From assembly GCA_963723765.1 (NCBI GenBank), contig CAVRSD010000001.1:186001-250000 (forward strand): DNA of 64,000 nucleotides, given 5' to 3'. The translations under genes and the position numbers were made by a program. Positions 8,891 to 17,065 of the stretch are shown here, one piece after another. The notes under the pieces were generated by a model, which saw only the letters and a list, made by a program, of their open reading frames with translations, searched no databases and was not told the DNA's origin. How positions within the stretch are numbered: position 1 is the stretch's first letter; the number at the start of each line of letters is the position of its first letter. Source of the stretch: DATBAX01 sp963723765. GTDB lineage: Bacteria; Acidobacteriota; Terriglobia; Terriglobales; Acidobacteriaceae.

Positions 8891-10419
8891 TACCTTAATG
8901 CCTCGCTTTTCGCAGCTTGCTGCCAGATTGAAGGTGCAGAGCCGTCGGAGCCTGCACCCGCTCCATTCGCGAGCGGCGTTCCATTGCCTCCTGGGACAGA
9001 GCTGCTATCAAGAGCGGCAAACAATCCGGCTGCAATGGCAGCGACCTCCGAATCGTCGTTCTTTCGTCCTGCCGGTTTGGACTTCAACAACCGATCCAGA
9101 AAACCGGTATCCAGCTTCCCTGCCTGAAAATTCTGATCGCTGAGGATTCGCTGGAAAAGCAAGAGATTAGTCTTAATGCCACCCACAAAATATTCATCCA
9201 ACGCGCGCGATAGACGGGCGATCGCTTGATGGCGGTCAGTCCCGTAACCGACTAGTTTGGCCAGCAGGGGATCGTAATCAATCGGCACCGTCCAGCCTTC
9301 GTAGATGCCGCTGTCATGCCGGATTCCCGGGCCGGAGGGCTCCTGCAACAATGTGATTTTGCCGGGACTGGGGAAATAATTATTGTCTGGATCTTCTGCA
9401 TAGACGCGGCATTCGATCGCGTGTCCGCGAATCGCGACGTCTTCCTGCGCGAATGGAAGCTTTTCTCCCGCCGCAATACGAATTTGCAGATGAACCAAAT
9501 CAAGACCCGTGATCAGCTCGGTCACAGGATGTTCCACCTGCAAACGTGTATTCATTTCCAGAAAATAGAAGTTCTTTTGCTGATCCACCAGAAATTCGAT
9601 GGTCCCCGCATTGCTATAGTGAGCAGCTTTTGCCACCCGCACTGCAACTTCTCCCATGCGCCGTCGCATGTCTGGATCGACGATCGGCGAGGGAGCCTCT
9701 TCCAGCACTTTCTGGTGGCGGCGCTGGATGGAACATTCGCGTTCGCCCAGATAAACCGTGTTGCCATGCTCGTCAGCCAATACCTGCATCTCAATGTGAC
9801 GGGGATTGACGATCGCTTTCTCGAGATAGACCTCGCTGTCGCCGAATGCCCGCTGGGCCTCGCTCCGCGCCGCTTCCAGCGCCGGGCCCAGATCTTCCTG
9901 GGTATGGACGAGGCGCATGCCCTTGCCGCCGCCGCCGGCTGCCGCCTTGAGCATCACGGGATACCCGATCTTGGCTGCAATCTGCTGGGCTTGCGCAACA
10001 GACTCCAGTCCTCGTGATGTCCCTGGCACGAATGGAATGCCGGCCTTTTCCATTTCCTGGCGGGCGCGAGTTTTTGACCCCATCATTTCGATCGATGCGG
10101 CAGCAGGACCAATAAACTTGATGCCGGAATCCGCGCAGGCCTGAGCAAACTTTGCGTTCTCGGAAAGGAAGCCGTAGCCGGGATGGATCGCATCCGCGCC
10201 GCTGCGTTTCGCCGCTTCGAGAATCCTCGCGATGTTGAGATAGGATTCCGCCGCTGCCGAGGGGCCAATGTGATACGCCTCATCGGCCTTTCTCACATGC
10301 AAGGATGCCCGGTCGGCATCGGAATACACGGCAACCGAGGTGATCCCTAACTCGCGGCAAGCGCGGATCACTCGTACGGCGATTTCTCCTCGATTCGCGA
10401 TGAGAATCTTTTTAAACAT
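8890..10419 (-). CDS. accC: Biotin carboxylase subunit of acyl-CoA carboxylase
   Basis: 509 residues. It carries out ATP-dependent carboxylation of biotin on the neighbouring carrier protein. Visible hallmarks are the N-terminal MFKKILIANRGEIAVRVIRA, the ATP-grasp glycine loop AAAGGGGKGMR near residue 160, and the active-site stretch FLEMNTRLQVEHPVTE near residue 290. The family is about 445-450 residues; the extra 55 at the C-terminus are Ala/Gly/Ser-rich and look like a linker towards the biotinyl domain, as if a fused alpha subunit had split into two genes. It shares a TAGTG junction with the carrier gene. accD at 31-32 kb belongs to a separate locus. Confidence 0.93.
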   Translation of the reverse strand: MFKKILIANRGEIAVRVIRACRELGITSVAVYSDADRASLHVRKADEAYHIGPSAAAESYLNIARILEAAKRSGADAIHPGYGFLSENAKFAQACADSGIKFIGPAAASIEMMGSKTRARQEMEKAGIPFVPGTSRGLESVAQAQQIAAKIGYPVMLKAAAGGGGKGMRLVHTQEDLGPALEAARSEAQRAFGDSEVYLEKAIVNPRHIEMQVLADEHGNTVYLGERECSIQRRHQKVLEEAPSPIVDPDMRRRMGEVAVRVAKAAHYSNAGTIEFLVDQQKNFYFLEMNTRLQVEHPVTELITGLDLVHLQIRIAAGEKLPFAQEDVAIRGHAIECRVYAEDPDNNYFPSPGKITLLQEPSGPGIRHDSGIYEGWTVPIDYDPLLAKLVGYGTDRHQAIARLSRALDEYFVGGIKTNLLLFQRILSDQNFQAGKLDTGFLDRLLKSKPAGRKNDDSEVAAIAAGLFAALDSSSVPGGNGTPLANGAGAGSDGSAPSIWQQAAKSEALR

Positions 10420-10535
10420 GATGGTGTGTAGAACGTAACTCGAATTATTCCCTTCAGCCCGTGTTCCGGGCCGTCCCGGCTCAAGCTGCTAATTTTACTG
10501 GAGTTTTGTTCAGAGTCTTTGTCTTTCGAGATACC

Positions 10536-12104
10536 ATGGAATTCCTTGTGAACGCCTCTGATACCACAACCGGGAATACCGGTACGTCGTCTGCAGTCGC
10601 ATCTGCCCGTCTTCCGCACGCTTTGGGGGTGGGACTTCTGGCCGTAATCACGCTGATTGCTGCTTTTCTTCGCTTTCATGCCCTGGGCGCCAAGACTTTC
10701 TGGTTCGACGAAGGAGTAAGCGTCGGCATCGCCCGCCTGGACTGGTACAACTTTGGCCGCATTTTGTGGCGGCGTGAAGCCAATATGTCCCTTTACTATC
10801 TATTGCTGCGGGGCTGGCTGCACTTCGGGCAGAGCGAATTCTTCGTGCGTACGCTTTCGGTGCTTTTTGCACTAATGACGATTCCCGTACTTTATTTTTT
10901 GGGCCGGCGGCTCTTTAACTCCCGTGCTGGTTTGATCGCGGCAGCTCTGCTCGCGGCGAATGCTTATCACGTACGGTACTCGCAGGAGGCCCGCAGTTAT
11001 TCCCTGATGGTGCTTCTCTGTGTAGGTTCCAGTCTGTATTTCTTGAAATGTCTCGAGCTTCCATCGCGTCGAAACCGCCTGGTCTATATGCTTCTCAGCA
11101 CAGCGGCAGTGTACGCTCATTTTTATTCTGGCTTGCTGATACTTGCCCAATGGCTGTCATTGCTGTTTCTTGAGCAGGAGTCCATTCCGAAGGAAATACG
11201 AAAAGACTGGCGCTGGATAGCTCTCCTGGTTTCTCCCATCGCAGTTTTTGTGGCCACGACAGGGGCTGGGCCGCTCCGCTGGATCCAGCGGCCGGGACTT
11301 AATAATCTCTGGGAACTGGGACTTCGGCTCACTGGACACGATGGCGCCCTTCTACTGATTGCATACGTGATCGCTTGCCTGGCCGCGACGATCCCAGCAA
11401 TACTCAGTGAAAGCGATACTGGCGGGATAAAAAAAAGAGTTTCGCGGGAGATCTGGCGTTATCGGTTTCTCTTAATATGGCTGCTTTTTCCCATACTTTC
11501 CGTGCTGGCTTTGTCCATGGCGCGCCCGCTTTTTCTGCCGCGATACTTTATTCTCTGCCTGCCTGCATTGATTCTGCTTGCAGCCGCCGGGATCTCTCGT
11601 ATTCGCTCTCCCTGGATTGTAACGCCCGCAGTGCTGGTCTTTGTCGCCCTTTCTCTACAGGGCACCGCGTTTTACTATCGGCAAGACTTCGAAGATACGG
11701 ACCGGGAAAATTGGCGGGCCGCCTCGCAGTACATCCTGACTAACGCTCGACCCGGCGATGGCATCGTCTTCTTTGTTCCCATGGGACGCATGCCCTACGA
11801 ATACTATCTTTCTCTGCAAGACCCGATTTCCAGAAATCCAACTGTTCTTTATCCGAGTCACGGCGACCAGATTGACTTCCGCGATTTTGTCGAGAAACCT
11901 TCCTATGACCAGCTCGAACATTCGTTGCCTAAATACGGGCGGGTATGGCTGGTGTTGTCGCACGCGGGAGGCCCCTCCAACCCTGACGACACCTCGATAG
12001 CCCTCGCACACTTAATCGCAGCCAGCCATCGCAGCATTGATCCGCGCGATTTCAATGGATTGAAAGTATTTCTCTACGGTGGATACCTCAGGACAAACCA
12101 TTGA
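10536..12104 (+). CDS. GT39-like polytopic glycosyltransferase
   Basis: 522-residue inner-membrane protein with about ten or more transmembrane segments. It has the acidic first-loop motif WFDEGVSVG and the following SLYYLLLRGWLHFG typical of PMT/ArnT-like (GT39/GT83) enzymes, which use polyprenyl-linked sugars on the periplasmic face. The C-terminal 130 residues are a soluble periplasmic domain (RPGDGIVFFVPMGRMPYEYY). Acceptor and sugar are unknown. ATG 10536 is chosen over an upstream start because the extra residues are not conserved-looking. It is a single gene, divergent from accC and ending at a bidirectional terminator. Confidence 0.82.
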   Translation: MEFLVNASDTTTGNTGTSSAVASARLPHALGVGLLAVITLIAAFLRFHALGAKTFWFDEGVSVGIARLDWYNFGRILWRREANMSLYYLLLRGWLHFGQSEFFVRTLSVLFALMTIPVLYFLGRRLFNSRAGLIAAALLAANAYHVRYSQEARSYSLMVLLCVGSSLYFLKCLELPSRRNRLVYMLLSTAAVYAHFYSGLLILAQWLSLLFLEQESIPKEIRKDWRWIALLVSPIAVFVATTGAGPLRWIQRPGLNNLWELGLRLTGHDGALLLIAYVIACLAATIPAILSESDTGGIKKRVSREIWRYRFLLIWLLFPILSVLALSMARPLFLPRYFILCLPALILLAAAGISRIRSPWIVTPAVLVFVALSLQGTAFYYRQDFEDTDRENWRAASQYILTNARPGDGIVFFVPMGRMPYEYYLSLQDPISRNPTVLYPSHGDQIDFRDFVEKPSYDQLEHSLPKYGRVWLVLSHAGGPSNPDDTSIALAHLIAASHRSIDPRDFNGLKVFLYGGYLRTNH

Positions 12105-12125
12105 GGTATTTGGTAGCCACCAACA

Positions 12126-12159
12126 AAAAGCCCCTCACCGCAGAGCGGAAGGGGCTTTT
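12126..12159. terminator. Bidirectional intrinsic terminator
   Basis: A perfect 10-bp inverted repeat AAAAGCCCCT/AGGGGCTTTT (12126-12135 and 12150-12159) with a 14-nt loop lies between two convergent genes. The A/T ends give a T-tract on both strands, so it can stop both the GT39-like gene and the TPR lipoprotein operon. Confidence 0.85.
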
Positions 12160-12178
12160 AGATAGCTACAGAGAAAAA

Positions 12179-13006
12179 CTACTGGCTCGGTTGATCCATG
12201 GTGATGCCTTGGGCCGCGGGTGCCTTGTCAGCTTTGGCTTTCTTCACGGCCAAAGTTTTGTCGACCCACTCATCTGCGGTCTTCAGATCAGCCTGTCGAG
12301 CTCCTTCGTCACCGCACTGCAAATCACCCTTGCGGCGGTAGAGAAGATTCATGTAGGCCATGGCATCGTCATAATCAGGCCTTAGCTGCAGAGCCTTATT
12401 CAGGTTATCGATGCCATCCAGTACGATAGGTTCGATTTTCGCTTTGAGGTCGGGGCAGAGCTTCTTGTCCTTGGTGATGTCGTCATCCACCTTGATGCCT
12501 TCTTTGGACTTTACTTCCGCAGTGTCCTGATAGGACTGGGTCCAGTCCACGACGCCAATTGAGTAATAGGCTTCCGGATCGTTAGGATCAAGCTCGGTGA
12601 CCTGATGGTGGAACTGCTTGGTCTCGTCCCATTTCTTCATGTTGAAGTAGAGTGAGGCGATGCCTTTGAGGCAGGTCAGCTTCTGGTCGCGCTTCGGCTC
12701 TTCGTCCAGTACCTTCTTGAACTCATCGATCGCCTGTTGGGCAATACGAGTATTGTCCGCTGACTCGACTCCGGGGGTGTACTGGTTCGCCAGGGCGGTG
12801 GCCAGGTACAGCTGCGCATTCAGCAGTTTGGGATCAAGAGTCGATGCCTGCTGAAAGTGATCGATGGCCTCTTCGATTTTGCCGTTACGGTAGGCGGCCA
12901 CACCCTTGTTTAACTGGTCGCGCGCTTTCAATTTATCGCAGCCAGTCGCAGAAAACAGCGTCAGGCTGACGGCCATGAGTGCCAAAAGTTTTACGCTTAG
13001 TTTCAT
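12179..13006 (-). CDS. TPR-repeat lipoprotein of the TonB operon
   Basis: 275-residue lipoprotein. The signal ends in the lipobox SATGC (Cys near residue 23). At least three tetratricopeptide-like repeats follow (GVAAYRNGKIEEAIDHFQQA, YLATALANQ..., LQLRPDYDDAMAYMNLLYRR). It probably acts as a periplasmic scaffold. It is the last gene of the tonB-exbB-exbD-exbD operon, 104 bp after the second exbD, a context suggesting a role in assembling or loading the TonB machinery; that role is inference. A bidirectional terminator lies 20 bp beyond the stop. Confidence 0.85.
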   Translation of the reverse strand: MKLSVKLLALMAVSLTLFSATGCDKLKARDQLNKGVAAYRNGKIEEAIDHFQQASTLDPKLLNAQLYLATALANQYTPGVESADNTRIAQQAIDEFKKVLDEEPKRDQKLTCLKGIASLYFNMKKWDETKQFHHQVTELDPNDPEAYYSIGVVDWTQSYQDTAEVKSKEGIKVDDDITKDKKLCPDLKAKIEPIVLDGIDNLNKALQLRPDYDDAMAYMNLLYRRKGDLQCGDEGARQADLKTADEWVDKTLAVKKAKADKAPAAQGITMDQPSQ

Positions 13007-13109
13007 TGCGTTATAGGTCTCCCTGCCATCAGATCACAACGGGACTAGCATACAGCGATGCAGGCTGCCGCCCCAGCTTTCTTAACCGGCCAGGGGACAA
13101 CAGCGGGAC

Positions 13110-13550
13110 TTATTGGCCTGCTTCAATCTTTGCGGTGATCAATCCAACTTTGTCTACGCCCGAGGCGTGCGCGATGTCAATCACATTCGCCACATCGGCA
13201 AAGGGAACGTTGTCATCGCCTTTGACGAACATCACTTTTTCCGCGCGCATCTTGAAAATATCCGTCAGTTTCGTCTGAAGATGGTCCCAAGTCTCATCGT
13301 CCTGGTTGACCTTCAGGCCCGGGTCTTTGTCAGGACCACGGTCGATCAGCTGCACCACAATGGTACGGTCGGGCGTATTGTCCTGCTTCTGGTTCGGCGG
13401 CGGCGGCTGCGGCACCAGCGCGTCCAACCCCTTCGGAGTCAGCGGCGTAATCGCCATAAAAATAATCAGCAGCACGAGAAGCACGTCAATCAGCGGGGTC
13501 ACATTGATATTAGCGGTTTGCCCTCCGCTGCTCGGTCCCGACATTCCCAT
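13110..13550 (-). CDS. exbD: ExbD/TolR-type biopolymer transport protein (second copy)
   Basis: 146 residues: short cytoplasmic N-terminus, one transmembrane helix (VTPLIDVLLVLLIIFMAITP) with the conserved Asp needed for proton coupling, and a periplasmic domain. It contains a Pro-rich linker (QPPPPNQ) and an unusually polar middle. It follows the first exbD by 30 bp and probably forms a mixed ExbD stator subunit pair in the ExbB pentamer. The two ExbDs differ clearly in the periplasmic domain, suggesting specialised roles rather than a recent duplication. Confidence 0.92.
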   Translation of the reverse strand: MGMSGPSSGGQTANINVTPLIDVLLVLLIIFMAITPLTPKGLDALVPQPPPPNQKQDNTPDRTIVVQLIDRGPDKDPGLKVNQDDETWDHLQTKLTDIFKMRAEKVMFVKGDDNVPFADVANVIDIAHASGVDKVGLITAKIEAGQ

Positions 13551-13580
13551 ATCGATCTCCTCTAATTCTGTCTTGCTAGC

Positions 13581-14045
13581 CTATTGCCCGCCGGTGGGTG
13601 GTGGTGGCGGCGCCTGAGTGGTTGACGTTTTCTTTTGCTCAGTCAACAAACCCAACTGATCCACACCGGCAGACCGGACATTGTCCACTACATCAACAAC
13701 ATATTTATACCTGGCTCGTTTGTCCGCTCTCAAATACACCCGCTTATCCACTCGGTTGGCGAGCCGATCCTTGACCTTTTCCGTGAGCGCGTCCAGAGTG
13801 ACCTGCTCGGTGCCGAAATAAATTTTTCCATCCTGCATCACGACGACGAGCAACGCATCTTCTTTGTCTGCGTCCGGCATCGCTTCCGGATTATTTACCT
13901 GCGCCATGTTCACGTTCACACCATGCTGCAACATGGGCGTGATCACCATGAAGATGACCAACAGTACCAGCATCACGTCCACCATGGGGGTGACGTTGAT
14001 GTCGGAGCTGACTTTGGAACCTTCGTTACGGATTGCTAATGCCAT
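13581..14045 (-). CDS. exbD: ExbD/TolR-type biopolymer transport protein (first copy)
   Basis: 154 residues with the single helix VTPMVDVMLVLLVIFMVITP including the proton-path Asp, then a periplasmic domain ending in a Pro-rich tail (TTQAPPPPPTGGQ). It couples proton flow through ExbB to TonB movement. It lies 108 bp downstream of exbB and 30 bp upstream of the second exbD. Confidence 0.93.
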   Translation of the reverse strand: MALAIRNEGSKVSSDINVTPMVDVMLVLLVIFMVITPMLQHGVNVNMAQVNNPEAMPDADKEDALLVVVMQDGKIYFGTEQVTLDALTEKVKDRLANRVDKRVYLRADKRARYKYVVDVVDNVRSAGVDQLGLLTEQKKTSTTQAPPPPPTGGQ

Positions 14046-14153
14046 AAATGTTGTCTCCCCTGCTTCAGACTCTCGCCTTCACCGTAGCGAGGGTCTCGGC
14101 GCTGGACACCAGTCCAGCGCCGAACCAGCAACTCAAAGCTACTCGTTTACCGC

Positions 14154-14909
14154 CTAGCGGCGAACTGCCCCACGGCGCTTGAGGAAGTAGTCGATCAGTT
14201 CGCTCGAGGAGTTATCCATCTCCACGTCGAACGCTTCCACGCGACCGGTCAGGTAGTTGAACATCATGACCGCGGGAATCGCGACCACGAGTCCGATGGC
14301 GGTGGTTACCAGCGCTTCTGAAATACCACCGGCAACTGCGCCCAGTCCTGTCGTCTTGCTCTTCGACATTTCCTGGAAGGCGTTCAAAATACCCATGACC
14401 GTGCCGAACAGGCCGACGAACGGGGCCGTCGATCCGATGGTGGCCAGACCACCCAGTCCGCGCTTCAATTCAGCGTGGACGATGGCTTCGGTGCGCTCCA
14501 AAGCGCGCTTCGAGGCTTCGATGGTTTCTCCGGGAATTTCGCCGCTTTCCTGGTGGGCGCGGAATTCCATGAGGCCGGCAGTCACAACCTTGGCCAAATG
14601 GCTTTTCTTGTTCCGTTCCGCAACCTTGATGGCTTCGTCAATCTTGCCATCGCGCAACGCTCCGGCGACCGCGGGGGCGAACGCCCGCGACTGCTTGCGC
14701 GCCGCGTTGAAAGCCATCCAACGATCGATCATCACACCGATCGACCAGCCGGACATAATGAACAGAATGATGACGACGATCCTCGCCACCCATCCCATGT
14801 GGTGCCAGAGAGCGAGTGGATCCCATTGTACGGTTTCCTCCTGGAACATCCAGGTAGCGACCGCAGGTACATGATTCAGTGCTGAAGTGACCAAATTAGC
14901 TACGAGCAT
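14154..14909 (-). CDS. exbB: ExbB/TolQ/MotA-type proton channel
   Basis: 251 residues with three transmembrane segments (IVVIILFIMSGWSIGVMI; FVGLFGTVMGILNAF; VTTAIGLVVAIPAVMMFNYL) in the ExbB pattern. The family motif GLGGLATIGSTAPFVGLFGT is intact. It forms the pentameric motor core energising TonB at the inner membrane. The operon order tonB-exbB-exbD-exbD-TPR is consistent with TonB-dependent uptake; no TonB-dependent receptor lies in the window. Confidence 0.93.
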   Translation of the reverse strand: MLVANLVTSALNHVPAVATWMFQEETVQWDPLALWHHMGWVARIVVIILFIMSGWSIGVMIDRWMAFNAARKQSRAFAPAVAGALRDGKIDEAIKVAERNKKSHLAKVVTAGLMEFRAHQESGEIPGETIEASKRALERTEAIVHAELKRGLGGLATIGSTAPFVGLFGTVMGILNAFQEMSKSKTTGLGAVAGGISEALVTTAIGLVVAIPAVMMFNYLTGRVEAFDVEMDNSSSELIDYFLKRRGAVRR

Positions 14910-15007
14910 GAGTTGCTTCTCCCTCTTCGAATTGGTGTAAATAATTTCTGACTTCTAAAAGGCCGGTCCAGCCCACGAATGACATCCGCTGCCGATGTCC
15001 TGATGGT

Positions 15008-15730
15008 CTAGCCAGCCAGCGTAAAGTTCACAGTAATCGTTGTTTCCACTTCCACCGGCTCGCCATTCAGAATGTATGGCTTGTACTTCCATCGCTTTAC
15101 CGCTTCGATGGCATTCGGCACCAGCATGGGATGGCCGCTGATGACATGCAGGTTTTGGATCGACCCATCCTTGCTGATCTCAGCTTGCAACACGACTTGT
15201 CCGGAAATGCGGGCTTGCTTGGCCAAAGGAGGGTAAGTGGGCTGAGGATGATTGATCAACAGACCCTGGGTCACGCCCTGTGATACACGCACCCGCGTGG
15301 GTGTCGCAATCTTGGGAACCGGCGCCGAGCTGTTAACAATCCCCCCGATGACTCCGCTCATCGAGCCTCCCGGAACTCCACCCATGACTCCGCCCACAAC
15401 TCCTGCCATTTGCGGCGGCGCTTCTTCTTCCTTGATGATTTCGATCTTCTTGGGAATCTTGGTGGGCGTGCGCAGTTGGTCGTTGATCATGTTGGTCTGA
15501 ATCTTCACGACCTTGATCACTGCGGCAGGCGGCGGCGGTGGCGGCGGCGGCGGGGGTGGCGCGACTAGCCCTGTCAGCAATTGCGCTTTCGGCAGAGCTT
15601 CTGTAAATAGCAATGGAATCAATACCATGATCCCGACCAACACGAGCTCGAGAATGAACGAGAGTGAAGTGGTTAAGCCCCGTTTGGTCTTAAGCTTATT
15701 ACCTGATTCGATTAGGCTGTCTTCAAACAT
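15008..15730 (-). CDS. tonB: TonB energy transducer
   Basis: 240 residues: cytoplasmic start, one transmembrane helix (SFILELVLVGIMVLIPLLF), a run of eleven prolines (around residue 65), a Lys/Glu stretch (IPKKIEIIKEEEAPP), a Gly/Val-rich segment (VVGGVMGGVPGGS), and a C-terminal TonB domain with YPPLAKQARISGQVVLQAEI and RWKYKPYILNGEPVE. It spans the periplasm and pulls on outer-membrane receptors. It is first gene of its operon. The 15731-15872 gap upstream is mostly a heptamer-repeat element, so its promoter must lie in or near that repeat. Confidence 0.93.
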   Translation of the reverse strand: MFEDSLIESGNKLKTKRGLTTSLSFILELVLVGIMVLIPLLFTEALPKAQLLTGLVAPPPPPPPPPPPAAVIKVVKIQTNMINDQLRTPTKIPKKIEIIKEEEAPPQMAGVVGGVMGGVPGGSMSGVIGGIVNSSAPVPKIATPTRVRVSQGVTQGLLINHPQPTYPPLAKQARISGQVVLQAEISKDGSIQNLHVISGHPMLVPNAIEAVKRWKYKPYILNGEPVEVETTITVNFTLAG

Positions 15731-15805
15731 AAGGTTTCTCCTACACTGACCCTACGTACCCTTAGACACCGCCTGCCGCTTATTTGCTCCCACAATTACT
15801 TGCCT

Positions 15806-15872
15806 GCTGCTAGCTGCTAGCATCCAGCCAAACCTGCTTTGTTTGCTAGTAGCTGGAAGCCTGGGAGCTTAC
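15806..15872. repeat. Degenerate heptamer array (inverted pair), tonB-secF gap
   Basis: Left half reads in steps of seven: GCTGCTA, GCTGCTA, GCATCCA, GCCAAAC; right half: GCTAGTA, GCTGGAA, GCCTGGG, AGCTTAC. The two halves are roughly reverse complements, so the element can fold. It abuts the secF stop codon. Confidence 0.7.
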
Positions 15873-17060
15873 TTACTTTCTGCTCGCAACTGCCTTCGCC
15901 GGGGCTATTACCGTCTGCCTACCCCGGTTTAAGCGCCAATCCTGATAAGCCACCAAAATGGGGGCTGCAATCGCGATAGACGAATACGTTCCGATTAAGA
16001 TGCCAATTACGAGGGCAAAGGAGAAGCCATTCAGCACTTCGCCGCCAAAAATATACAAGGCGAGCACCGTAATAAAAGTTAGGCCCGCTGTCAAGATAGT
16101 TCGGCTCAAGGTCTGATTGATGCTGCGATTGACGATATCTGAGAGCTTTTCCCGCCGCATCAGCTTGATATTTTCACGAATCCGGTCAAAAACCACGATG
16201 GTGTCGTTGTTCGAATACCCAATCAGGGTCAGGATGGCAGCAATGACGGTCAAGGATATTTCCTTGTTCATCAGCGAAAATGCACCCACCGTGATCAGAG
16301 TGTCATGGAAAACGGTAATCACCGCAGCCACACCATAAATCCACTCGAAGCGGAAGCCCAGGTAAATCAGCATGCCCGCCAAAGAAAACCCAATCGCGAT
16401 CCAGGCTTGATTCTTAAGCTGGCTGCCCACCTGCGGGCCCACGATGCTCACATTCCGCACGCCGAAATTTGAGAGATAATACCCGTCAGACAATGAAGCC
16501 AGCACAGCAGGATCGGCTGACCCCTTCAAATCATCCATGGAACTCAGCACGCCGCCTTTGACTTTATCCCGGTAATCTATGATGGCCTGGGCCTGGGCTG
16601 CGTAACGCTGATTCGCATCCGTTCCGGCATGAAGCGGGTCTTTCTCCAGGAGATAGCCGGCCAATGTTAACGAACTGGTGTTATTCAAGTCCTGTTTGCC
16701 CGCAGGTGCATTGGTTTCCAACGCGTTGATGATCTTTATTTTGCCTTCATCCAACGCCGCCTCGCTGGTTTCCTGCGCGGAAAGATTGATCAGGACCTCA
16801 TCGCCCCCGGCCGACCCCAACCGTTGAATTTTCGCGTTGTGCAGTCCCGCGCGATCCATGGCCGCGCGAATGGTGTCGTCATTGGGGGCTTGTGCAAACT
16901 TTACTTCCACCAAGGTGCCGCCACGGAACTCAATTCCCAGGGGAATCCCGTGCCAGAACAGCATGGAGAAAATACCCGCCACACTGAATACCAGGGAAAA
17001 GGCAAGAAAGTACCACTTTTTGCCAAGAAAATCTATGTTCGGATTGCGAAAAAATTCCAC
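15873..17060 (-). CDS. secF: Protein translocase subunit SecF
   Basis: 395-residue RND-like membrane protein that works with SecD to complete protein export using the proton gradient. It has the N-terminal helix, the GIEFRGGTLVEVKF motif and the C-terminal six-helix bundle (SLAGMLIYLGFRFEW, IGYSNNDTIVVFDRIREN). SecF is usually about 300-330 residues; the excess is an insertion of about 85 residues in the periplasmic domain (roughly 115-200) containing a helix-hairpin-helix-like stretch (AQAIIDYRDKVKGGVLSSMD). It is 5 bp after secD. Confidence 0.94.
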   Translation of the reverse strand: MEFFRNPNIDFLGKKWYFLAFSLVFSVAGIFSMLFWHGIPLGIEFRGGTLVEVKFAQAPNDDTIRAAMDRAGLHNAKIQRLGSAGGDEVLINLSAQETSEAALDEGKIKIINALETNAPAGKQDLNNTSSLTLAGYLLEKDPLHAGTDANQRYAAQAQAIIDYRDKVKGGVLSSMDDLKGSADPAVLASLSDGYYLSNFGVRNVSIVGPQVGSQLKNQAWIAIGFSLAGMLIYLGFRFEWIYGVAAVITVFHDTLITVGAFSLMNKEISLTVIAAILTLIGYSNNDTIVVFDRIRENIKLMRREKLSDIVNRSINQTLSRTILTAGLTFITVLALYIFGGEVLNGFSFALVIGILIGTYSSIAIAAPILVAYQDWRLNRGRQTVIAPAKAVASRK

Positions 17061-17065
17061 GCTGC

